From Pseudomonadaceae bacterium UBA836 (GTDB lineage: Bacteria; Pseudomonadota; Gammaproteobacteria; Pseudomonadales; Pseudomonadaceae): a DNA stretch of 17,548 nt. How positions within the stretch are numbered: position 1 is the first letter of the stretch; each line of letters starts with the position of its first letter. Below the pieces are notes generated by a model that was given only the letters and a program-made list of their open reading frames with translations, was not told the origin of the DNA and made no database searches. Shown one piece after another: positions 1-7,700 of this stretch. Where the stretch lies: NCBI GenBank assembly GCA_002296055.1, contig DBHE01000074.1, positions 1 to 17,548 of the forward strand, read 5' to 3'. Position numbers and translations under genes: made by a program.

Positions 1-1
1 T

Positions 2-196
2 GCACTCAGCTTCTGCAACCGCCAGGTCTATGTCGCTGTTGCTGCCGCGTTACTGCATTCGGCTTACCTGATGACAGCAGTTAACGAGCTGGCCTTACGA
101 GAGGCCTCTCGGGCCTATGGTCGACAACTAATCTTGAGTTGTGAATCACTGATGCACTCGCACAAGTCCTCCCCTCCCAAAGATGAGTCGGCTTAG
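2..196 (+). CDS. 3' end of an unrecognised gene (partial)
   Basis: This frame is open from the window edge to a TAG at 194-196, giving the last 64 residues of a protein whose start lies outside the window. The peptide contains an Ala/Leu-rich, probably helical segment and ends in a polar tail (SHKSSPPKDESA). I recognise no family. It would converge on the E2-E1-JAB gene, whose stop is 84 bases away. The other frames of this strand are interrupted, but 64 codons is short enough to be chance, so confidence is low. Confidence 0.35.
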   Translation, partial: ALSFCNRQVYVAVAAALLHSAYLMTAVNELALREASRAYGRQLILSCESLMHSHKSSPPKDESA

Positions 197-279
197 GCGT
201 AAGGTTGTTGTGCTAGAACTATTGGCTAGCAAGCTCTGTTCAGTTGAAGAGATATTGCATTTGAGGGACCGGCAACATT

Positions 280-2508
280 TCATCGAGGTTCATGTGTTAT
301 AACCCCCTCCACCACCGCATGCTCAGCCCATCCAGTGCGAATCCAGGTGTCGTCTTCGCCGCAGATGGCCATAATGTATGGTCCTCCTAACGAACCCAAA
401 TGAGCTTCAAGGTGGGAGAATACTCCTTCATCATCATCGCTGGGTCTTGCAGGCACGGCTCTCGGGTGACTGTGCCATTCACCGAGGTAATGCAAACGTC
501 CCGCTGAGCCAGACGACAGCTCTTCGATCCGAGGTTTGAGGTCCTTCTTGCCTCGGACGAAGTAGGTTGGAGCTTGTTTGCTGTCGGGAGGAGCTGGAAG
601 CGCTGCCACGATATGAACCACATTACGAACGAGGTCGAAAGTGCCTATAAGTACCCCGCCCGTTTCGTTTCCGCCTGCTTCACGGCGGAGCTTTCGCATC
701 GTACTAATGACACCGCTTGTAATAGACACCCGCACAGTGCCTTCTTGATAGCGGTGTACCTGTTGTACAGGAATAACCACTGGTTGGACTGCACCTGTTA
801 CGGGCTCCAGTCGCCAGACTTGAAAGCATGCATCTTCGTTCTGGAGCAGTCGCGCTACCTGACCAGCAGCGAGACCGCAAAGGGTTTGAAGCTGCCAAGG
901 AGGCAGAGGTGCTGAAAGGTCCTGACAAGCGTTGGCATAGCGAATTTTATCCAGCCGTGCAGCAGACAAATGTCCTTTCAACTGCGCTTCTGTTGCTACA
1001 TGCCAGAAGTATTGAGCCTCAATTTCATCAACTCTGACTGCCCGAGATTTGTTTTCTGCAAGCACAACCAGATCGGAACCGTCTGGTCCGAAGAAGGCAC
1101 TGACTCCTCGCCTTATGGGTTGTTCAGATAGCCAGCCCAGAACAGCTGGTGAGGCGCTGAAGTCGATAGCAATTTCGGAGCTCCTTACAGCAGCGTCCAG
1201 CGCATCCGCCTGCTCACCTGGTGCGAACACATTGACAGGAATCGCAGTGTTCCCGCCTTCCTCAAAGACATTATCTAGAGCAAACTGCAACCCCAGCGCC
1301 TTTGGATATCCAACCGAGTCGCGTTTGTGAACTTGGCGAACAGTGTTATGTGGCAGAGTGATGTCCCCGTCGACCACTGTCCACGGCCCAATGCCTGAAC
1401 GGGTCACCATCATAGCCACGTTCGATCCGATAGCACCGGCACCGATTGCTAGTAAAGGGGTGTCTGTCTTATTGGTTGCCCCCGCAAACTGACGGGCTGT
1501 TCCTCTATCCAGTCGTTGCACGACGCGCCATGGTTCGAGGGCGATCGACGGCAAATCCGCGTTCTCGGCAGTTCCTAGCAGCTTGTACGTAGTTTGTTTA
1601 GTCTTTTGGTCTGTAATGGTGATGTCTAGTCGCTCGCCGAGTTGGGCAAGGCTCTCGCCTAGGGTGTAGCACCATAATTCCAATTGCTCTTCTGGCGCGT
1701 CGCGCTCCCGACGCTTTGGTACTGTAAGTACTAGGATAGGTTGCAGCCTGTCCGCGCCTCTCAACTGATCAGGGGCCTGTAGCCAGCCCGTCAAGTCTCT
1801 TATTAAATCGAACCCGAGGTTCAAACACAGCTGCTGTAGGGCTCCCAGGTCATAGGGGGTTCTGGCTAATGCACCATGCTGTTGCCCGGGAAGCTGCGGC
1901 GCGTAGATCGCAAAATTGTGAGTGGTGAGCTCTCTTTCAGGCTTTTCTTTTGAAAGCCCAAGGATCATTTGGCCTTCATGCTTGTAGGCCTGTTGAATGT
2001 ACCAAGGGCCATGCATCTCACCTGGAGGGATAATGAGCGTGTGGGAGCTCGCTAGGATTAATGGCTCCAATAGCTGCTCATCATCATGAACGGTGCCGGC
2101 CGCCATAGACGAGAACCAGCTACGAAGTCTCTCGACAAGTGCCTGCCCGGTGAGGTTGGTCGACAGATCTGGCCACGCCTCTTCCCATATACATAGGGCT
2201 AATCCCCCCGCTTCATGATCAAGGTTGGTATGGACCATGCCTGTCGGAAAGTTCTCGCGTGTTGACAGTACTCGTGGTGGCCAGCTGTCGTCATGCGCCA
2301 TGAAAGTTAAACGGACGGGCTCTTTATGCTGAATAGGAACTGGGCGTCGCTGCGCCAGCTCAATCTCAAGCTCTATCTCTAACATATCGAATGAGCCGTT
2401 TAGGCTGACTTGGTTTAGCGTCGCGTAGGGGTGATTTGGAGAGCCGACTAAGTACCGGACAACAGAGCGAGCCAACCGAGATCGAGGTGTGTCAAACGCC
2501 TCGCACAT
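280..2508 (-). CDS. E2-E1(ThiF)-JAB triple-domain ubiquitin-like conjugation protein
   Basis: This 742-residue protein fuses a conjugating enzyme, an activating enzyme and a deconjugating peptidase. Residues about 1-135 look like a prokaryotic E2 domain, with candidate catalytic Cys106 in LALCIW followed by the usual Trp-rich helix. Residues about 140-340 are a linker I cannot assign. Residues about 345-590 are the adenylating E1/ThiF fold: GAGAIGS at 356-362, acidic VVDGD ending at 382, N388, R391 and K403. Cys528 and Cys544 are candidate E1 cysteines. Residues about 595-742 are a JAB/JAMM metalloprotease with E615 (NETGG), H679 and H681 (WHSHP), S690 and D693. All expected zinc and catalytic residues are present. 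The order matches CBASS Cap2 (E2-E1) with Cap3 (JAB) appended. The ATG overlaps the TAA of the upstream hydrolase gene by one base, with AGGAG 7 nt before it, so the two are probably coupled. The target protein is not evident. A role in phage defence is inferred from family and context. Confidence 0.9.
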   Translation of the reverse strand: MCEAFDTPRSRLARSVVRYLVGSPNHPYATLNQVSLNGSFDMLEIELEIELAQRRPVPIQHKEPVRLTFMAHDDSWPPRVLSTRENFPTGMVHTNLDHEAGGLALCIWEEAWPDLSTNLTGQALVERLRSWFSSMAAGTVHDDEQLLEPLILASSHTLIIPPGEMHGPWYIQQAYKHEGQMILGLSKEKPERELTTHNFAIYAPQLPGQQHGALARTPYDLGALQQLCLNLGFDLIRDLTGWLQAPDQLRGADRLQPILVLTVPKRRERDAPEEQLELWCYTLGESLAQLGERLDITITDQKTKQTTYKLLGTAENADLPSIALEPWRVVQRLDRGTARQFAGATNKTDTPLLAIGAGAIGSNVAMMVTRSGIGPWTVVDGDITLPHNTVRQVHKRDSVGYPKALGLQFALDNVFEEGGNTAIPVNVFAPGEQADALDAAVRSSEIAIDFSASPAVLGWLSEQPIRRGVSAFFGPDGSDLVVLAENKSRAVRVDEIEAQYFWHVATEAQLKGHLSAARLDKIRYANACQDLSAPLPPWQLQTLCGLAAGQVARLLQNEDACFQVWRLEPVTGAVQPVVIPVQQVHRYQEGTVRVSITSGVISTMRKLRREAGGNETGGVLIGTFDLVRNVVHIVAALPAPPDSKQAPTYFVRGKKDLKPRIEELSSGSAGRLHYLGEWHSHPRAVPARPSDDDEGVFSHLEAHLGSLGGPYIMAICGEDDTWIRTGWAEHAVVEGVITHEPR

Positions 2509-3614
2509 TATTGAGCTCCTGCGCGCGGGGCCGCCGTGGAGATGACGATCTTGGCGGTCTGCTTCCGGATCTTGTAACCAGCGCTCGTGATCTCGATTAC
2601 CAATGGCTCTGGTTTAGTTTTTGTGGGGTGCTCCATAGAAACAATCCATTCGCCACCCAGTTGATTGGCAACACTTTTGTAGTATGCCGCTGCCTGTCGG
2701 TGAGGCGGCTGATCGTCTTCATCACCATCTGGAATGATCTTGGATGTGCTGACTAGCAGCCCACCGGTTTGACCTGCTTCTTCGTACAACCATTTGGAGG
2801 TTGCCGTAGGTTCGGTCTTCTCGTCCCCTTTTTCGTCAGATAAAGACTTGTAGCTACAGTGATGGGGGATGTTGTTGATATCCCACTCAAGACGATACTC
2901 TCGGTCATGGTGTTGGGTCACCTTCACAATATCGTCGATGACTTTATGGGTGACGTCAGCCGACAGCACCATTTTTGTCTGCTGCTCCTCAACCTCAAAC
3001 GTAGCCTGCATGAAAAGGGCGTCGTTATTTCGGACACGTACGACATCATCATCACCGCGCTTGCCGAAAGGCGAGTGCACGAAAAACTCCACCCCGTCGT
3101 GCTCCAGATTAAACTCTGGACACAAGGTGCCAGCGTCGCTGATCAAGTTGCGGCGCTTGGCCGGATCGATGTCTCGCTCGGTCAGAAAGTCATCCAGCTC
3201 TTCAGGCCGAGAAAAAACTCTTATGCCCTCACCGTTGATAAACCGGTGACGGGCTTCTGTGCGAAGGGTGCGGGCTTGACCGGTGACCCCTTGCTCTAGA
3301 ACAGCATGGGCAGGAACCCAGAGCGTTTGAATCTTGATTCGGTCATCGTCTTGGTATTTCTGCGCGTGGTCTAACCAAAAAACTTCCTTGGCGCGGTGGC
3401 AATGATCACGATCTAGGTGAGTAAACGCCACGACGTCGATCACCTTGTCGTCCCCGAGAATTTCGCGTAGCTCCTTTTCGAGGTCGCATCGCTTATCGTC
3501 GGCGTCATCGGGGTTGTGCATGTCAGCGAAGTCGAAAAGAATTCGGCGACCGTTGGCTAGTTCAATCAGACAGGTGTCGGCATTGCCGATGGGGAAAAAC
3601 CTAACGATATGCAT
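2508..3614 (-). CDS. ComEC-like metallo-beta-lactamase-fold hydrolase
   Basis: This soluble 368-residue protein has no visible signal peptide or membrane segment. Residue numbers are from the ATG at 3614. Near the N-terminus GNADTCLIE and ILFDF match the first strands of the fold. The metal motif is HLDRDH (66-71), the HxDxDH form typical of ComEC/Rec2-type domains rather than HxHxDH. LSAD with D220 and the PHHCSYKS block (residues 250-257) match later ComEC motifs. The family contains nucleases and phosphodiesterases, so hydrolysis of nucleic acid or a nucleotide is plausible, but the substrate is unknown. The ATG at 3614 is preferred over an in-frame TTG at 3629 because GAGGAG lies 7 nt before the ATG and would fall inside the longer frame. 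It is the first gene of the operon with the E2-E1-JAB gene, and its last codons carry that gene's ribosome binding site. The C-terminus (TAAPRAGAQ) looks like a flexible tail. Confidence 0.88.
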   Translation of the reverse strand: MHIVRFFPIGNADTCLIELANGRRILFDFADMHNPDDADDKRCDLEKELREILGDDKVIDVVAFTHLDRDHCHRAKEVFWLDHAQKYQDDDRIKIQTLWVPAHAVLEQGVTGQARTLRTEARHRFINGEGIRVFSRPEELDDFLTERDIDPAKRRNLISDAGTLCPEFNLEHDGVEFFVHSPFGKRGDDDVVRVRNNDALFMQATFEVEEQQTKMVLSADVTHKVIDDIVKVTQHHDREYRLEWDINNIPHHCSYKSLSDEKGDEKTEPTATSKWLYEEAGQTGGLLVSTSKIIPDGDEDDQPPHRQAAAYYKSVANQLGGEWIVSMEHPTKTKPEPLVIEITSAGYKIRKQTAKIVISTAAPRAGAQ

Positions 3615-3665
3615 CCTGAGGCTCCTCAAAGTAAGTCTTCGTTCGACTGGCCTAAAGCTATTGGG

Positions 3666-3712
3666 GTGCTATCAGGATACTACATGTTGGTGTTTTTTTG
3701 TAAGGATAGCAC
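3666..3712 (-). promoter_or_regulatory. Candidate promoter of the hydrolase/E2-E1-JAB operon inside an inverted repeat
   Basis: Two perfect 8-base inverted arms, GTGCTATC at 3666-3673 and GATAGCAC at 3705-3712, enclose 31 bases. Read on the minus strand, that interval holds a -35-like TTACAA (3703-3698) and a -10-like TATCCT (3679-3674) with an 18-nt spacer, preceded by an A-rich tract. Transcription would begin about 50 nt before the ATG at 3614. Arms next to both promoter boxes suit a repressor operator. No regulator gene for it is visible here. This is read by eye. Confidence 0.45.
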
Positions 3713-3789
3713 TATAGGTGCTGTTTTGTGTCGCTGGATTGAGGTGATGATTCTCTTCTAACCACAGATGATTTGAGAGATAAAGGCAT
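3712..3789 (-). CDS. Possible 25-codon leader peptide
   Basis: A 25-codon frame starts with ATG at 3789 and stops with TAG at 3714-3712. It is preceded by AGGAGGTG, a near-perfect Shine-Dalgarno sequence 5 nt before the ATG and the strongest in this part of the window. The peptide is polar and Ser-rich with no recognisable domain. It ends just before the operon's promoter-like sequence and overlaps one inverted arm, so it could be a leader or the remnant of a decayed gene. The strong ribosome site is the only real evidence. Confidence 0.25.
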   Translation of the reverse strand: MPLSLKSSVVRRESSPQSSDTKQHL

Positions 3790-3964
3790 GCTTTCACCTC
3801 CTCGCGCATTGTTGGGAGTCGCGAAGGTTGGGCTTTGGTAGCGCGCTAGGGCATGCGCCATATTAAGGCGCTAAGGGACATATCAGGGAGCTCGGTCACA
3901 TTTCGTCGCGCGCCGGGTAGTAGAGCCGCCTCAAGCGAGCGTCGCATTGGTGCAGGCCCGCTTA

Positions 3965-4171
3965 TCAACTCTTGGAAGGTAATGATGCTCCGTGGGCGCT
4001 GTATTTCAGTTTCGTTTCGGCTATCAACTGTGCTGAAGACAGGTGGCCGCTAGCGTACTCTTCCATTTTGGCTGCCATGTAACTGCTAACTCTGGCCCCT
4101 GATAGCCTGTTGGTCGCATGAACATGAAGTACATTTGCACGGCGTTTCTCAAGGTCGTTGTAATGCGGCAT
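3965..4171 (-). CDS. Orphan VbhA-like Fic antitoxin with altered inhibitory motif
   Basis: This 68-residue protein resembles the antitoxin VbhA family, small helical proteins that block Fic AMP-transferases by placing a Glu from the motif (S/T)xxxE(G/N) into the ATP site. The match, judged from memory of VbhA, runs through EKRR (8-11), ATNRLSG (19-25), AAKMEEYASG (33-42) and LIAETKLKY. At the inhibitory motif the sequence is T20-NRL-S24-G25, so the expected Glu is Ser. GGAG lies 6 nt before the ATG, which supports translation. A Fic toxin would normally follow directly, but no Fic gene and no HPFx(D/E)GN(G/K)R motif is visible within several kilobases on either side. It may be a remnant, or it may act on a partner elsewhere. 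Confidence 0.6.
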   Translation of the reverse strand: MPHYNDLEKRRANVLHVHATNRLSGARVSSYMAAKMEEYASGHLSSAQLIAETKLKYSAHGASLPSKS

Positions 4172-4564
4172 GTGAGGCTCCAGAAATGGCGTTCCAGCTA
4201 TACATCTTTACTATAACGACACCCAGGGCAGGTCAAGGTGGGCCACTGGTCCCGGGTGCCCAGGTGGTGTGGGCTTTGCTGGGCCGAGTGGCGGTTACTG
4301 CGGGCCCTGCAGGCAACGTCTCCTGACAACCATCCGCAGAGCAAGAGACCGTGCTTTGTTCAAGTATGCCTAATTTGTACTCGTAACTCTGCTGGACTCT
4401 TCGCTTCGGTGTCGCTGCCGAAATTGAATATTTTTTGGCCAGCCATGAGTGGCTCCTTCAAGCTTTTTCATAGAGATTACTAGATGGGGCGTTGATCAAT
4501 GGCTACTTCCAAGTGGCCCAAGGGCCTAGGCGTCCTGGCTGGAAAGCTGGCATTTGCGCGTATT
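4172..4564. other. 393-nt stretch without a convincing gene
   Basis: Short open frames occur on both strands, but none has a ribosome site or a recognisable product. The stretch includes a G/C-rich segment around 4230-4315 and then AT-richer sequence from about 4360 to 4490. A small AGCCA/TGGCT hairpin near 4441 is followed by a CTTTTT run and could be a weak + strand terminator. The region lies between the antitoxin-like gene and the left repeat array and is probably the junction between two accessory segments. Confidence 0.5.
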
Positions 4565-4677
4565 GGGTAATTGCACTGGCTTGATCGCCTGTTCGCATTC
4601 GACTTGACCAGTCGTTTGCGTTCGATTTGACCGTCACGCTTTGCGATCGTAACAGGCAAAAATCGGCCAAAAGCAGA
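4565..4677 (-). repeat. Left terminal repeat array (about 23-bp units)
   Basis: On the minus strand two clear 23-bp units, 4632-4610 and 4609-4587, start GGTCAAATCGAACGC and GGTCAAGTCGAATGC. A diverged third unit (4586-4565, GATCAAGCCAG) follows outward, and a more degenerate one may occupy 4655-4633 inward. Farther inward is TCTGCTTTTGGCCGA (4677-4663). The same sequence, order and spacing occur in inverted orientation at 12170-12284. Such arrays are typical of transposase binding sites at the ends of Tn7- and Tni-type transposons. Confidence 0.75.
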
Positions 4678-4690
4678 CGTCCCCAAAGAG

Positions 4691-4717
4691 CTTGGCTGGC
4701 TGACGGCGCCAGCCAAG
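4691..4717 (-). terminator. Hairpin terminator after the hybrid kinase
   Basis: A perfect 10-bp stem (CTTGGCTGGC at 4691-4700, GCCAGCCAAG at 4708-4717) with a 7-nt loop begins 17 nt after the kinase stop codon. The following minus-strand bases are CTCTTTGGGG, so the U tract is weak. Its position supports termination of the kinase transcript before the left repeat array. Confidence 0.55.
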
Positions 4718-4733
4718 CAGGAGCGACTCTGTC

Positions 4734-7700
4734 TTACTGTGGATGAATACTCTCGCGCAGCTCTCGCAGGACCGTTATAGCGGCGTCAAAATCCAACTCT
4801 TGAACAAGGGTAGTCAGCTTTGCTGCACGCTCAGCATCAACGCGCTGCAGGTAAGCATGCAGATCATCTAGTTGGGAGACCGCTTTCATACTGCGTGACT
4901 CGAGAGACTCGAGGAGGGCTAGGACTTGAGCCTTGGCGTCATCGTCACCAACTTCGTCAGATCGTGAATCGGAAGCGTTTTCCTCAGGCCCGAAGGTCTG
5001 CACCAGCGCCTGTACACTTCTGTCGGCCAATGACTGCATGGAATCAAAGTCGACATGATCCGTTGTGTCGCTAGGATCTTGAAGGGCGGCCTCGTGCCGG
5101 GCAGCAAACTCAGAAAGCGCTACACACCCCATGGTAGCCGCAGCTCCTTTTATGGTATGAAGCAGCGCAGCTGTTGTCTCTATGTCGTCTTTCTGCTCAA
5201 TCAGACTCGATATGAGTGAACGCATTTGCTCGGCAAAAGACACCTGCAAACGTCTCACGAGACTTTCGTTGCCACTAAATCGACGCAGAATCTGCTCTTT
5301 ACTTTCAAGCAATGCCCCAGGTTCCCTAGGCGCCGTCCCGAGCTCGGTGGGAGTTGGGGAGATACCTAACTGCTGGTTAATGGCGTAGACCAAGGCGTCC
5401 AAGTCAAAGGGCTTTGCAACATGGTCATTCATTCCTGCCTCAATGCACGCTCGCTTATCAGCCTCTGCAGCGTTCGCAGTCATGGCGATAATAGGTAAAG
5501 CTTCAAAACCATTCGTGGCACGAATCCTGCGGGTAGCCTCCAGGCCATCGACGACCGGCATCTGCATATCCATCAGGATCAGGTCAAACGCTCCAGGACT
5601 CCTAAGAACGGCATGCACGCCCTCTTCGCCGTTCGAAGCAAGCTCTACCACTGCACCCTCGTTAGTCAGGAGCTCGAAGGCAACCTGCTGGTTCAACGCA
5701 TTATCCTCCACCACAAGGAGTTTTAGGCCTGTTAAGCGTTTATAGGATGGGGGCAGCAAGGGGGAAATCGCCTTACCCGACTTTTCAATGGTCGCCTGCG
5801 CTATTGCCGACGCCAGCTGTTGCGGGGTAACTGGCTTTGTTAAAAAGCGCGAGAATGGCGACTGCCTTTGCTCTTGAAGTGTTGCGAGCACCTCTCGGCC
5901 GTAGGCTGTGATCATGATGATGACTGGCGCTTCATGCTCACCCTCCATTGACTGGAGCAACTTAGCCGCGTCGATACCATCAAGCTCGGGCATTCGCCAG
6001 TCCATCAGAACAACCTGGAAAGGCGCACCGTCTTTAGCTGCTGCGATTATTTTTCCTACAGCGCTCAGCCCACCGTTTACAAACTCAGCGTGCCATCCAA
6101 TCGCTGAGAGCGTTTGAGTTAAAACGTGTCCCGATATCTCATTGTCGTCTACGACAAGGACGCGCATTTTGGAGGTTTCCGCAGGCATGGCATCTTTAAG
6201 CTTAGTCGCATCCCCCGCTGCGAGGTTTAACTCGAACCAAAACTCACTGCCCTCACCAAGTTCACTATGCACGTTGAGCTCACTGCCCATTAGTTCTACA
6301 AGGTGGCTGCAGATATATAGCCCCAGCCCCGTGCCGCCGAACCGCCGGGTTGTAGACGCCTCGGCCTGGGTAAAGCTGTCAAAAATATTCCCCAGCTGCT
6401 TTGAGTCGATTCCAATGCCGCTATCTTGTACACCAACACGTAGTTTTACTTTCTCCTGATCAAGCGCCACACAACGTACGCTGATAACAACTTGACCTTG
6501 TTCAGTAAATTTTATGGCGTTCCCCGCCAGATTAATCAGGACTTGCTGCAGCCTTAAGCGATCCCCAACCAAAACGCTAGGCAAATTCGTATCAATATCG
6601 AAGATTACTTCAACCTGCTTGTCGCCCAGGTTACCTGACAGCACAACAGCCAAGTCGCGCATCAGAGACTCTAACTCAAATGGGTGCTGTTCCAGCTCAA
6701 GCTTGCCTGCCTCAATCTTGGAGTAGTCAAGGATATCGTTGAGTAACCCCAGTAGGGCCTTGGCGGCGCCTTGTGCTTTCTCAAGATAATCGCGTTGGCG
6801 CGATGTCAAGTGGGTTTGGCTAGCGAGCTTCAGCATCCCCATAACAGCATTCATGGGTGTGCGAATTTCATGGCTCATGTTGGCCAAAAAGGACGATTTG
6901 GCCGCGCTCGCGGCATCAGCCCGCTCTTTCGCGTCAAGCAACTCTGCTTGCATCTGCCGCTCACGGGTAATGTCTATATTAATTCCCGTAACTCGCACTG
7001 CTTGGCCTGATGGGGTTCGCGATACTCTGGCAGCCGCCTGCACGTACCGCACGTTGCCATTAGGATGTATCACCCTGAACGTCGGGTGATATTCTCCGGT
7101 CCCGTCAATTGCAGATTTTAGTTGAGCCTCTGCATCCAACACGTCGTCTGGATGCACACGCGAGCGCCAAAGCTCATAGGTTATGTCCTGGTCCATCAAC
7201 TCTTTAGGTTGCGCATATATGGTAAACATGCGCTCGTTCCACTCTAGGGAGTCACTTTGCAAGTCCCAAGTCCAGATCCCCATTTCTGCAGCCTCTGCCG
7301 CCAAAGATAGCTGGTCATGAGCCTGGGTTATCTCGTCGCGTTGGCGGTGCTGGTCCGATAGGTCTGAGATAATGCCGACAACCATGTTCTGATCATCCAG
7401 CGACATGCGCCCCAGGCTGATTTGAACCGGGAAAACGCTGCCATCGCGGCGCATTGCAACAACTTCTTGATTAATCCCGATCATCCGGTCGGATTGGCTA
7501 CTATGGAACGCCTTCAAATACTGGGCGTGATGAGAAGCAAACGGCTCTGGCATAAGCATGGACACGTTGTTCCCTATCATCTCCTCAGACGTATATCCAA
7601 ATGCTTTTTCCGAAGCAGGGTTACATGTCTTTATGACTCCCTTATCATCAATTGTGATGATAGGCATCATGGCTGTGGCCAAGATACTCCGCGTCGTTTC

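Noticed and set aside
98..111. 14-bp perfect palindrome CGAGAGGCCTCTCG
   Set aside because: It lies within the partial coding frame, has no loop or T run, and no partner copy was seen; probably chance.
2859..3299. 146-codon + strand frame
   Set aside because: It is antisense to the metallo-beta-lactamase-fold gene, which has clear motifs; no recognisable protein.
4565..4677. Tandem repeats as a possible CRISPR array
   Set aside because: The 23-bp units are directly adjacent with no spacers, diverge between copies, and have an inverted counterpart at 12170-12284.
4480..4716. 78-codon minus-strand frame
   Set aside because: It runs through the repeat array and the kinase terminator hairpin; the product is a translation of repeats.
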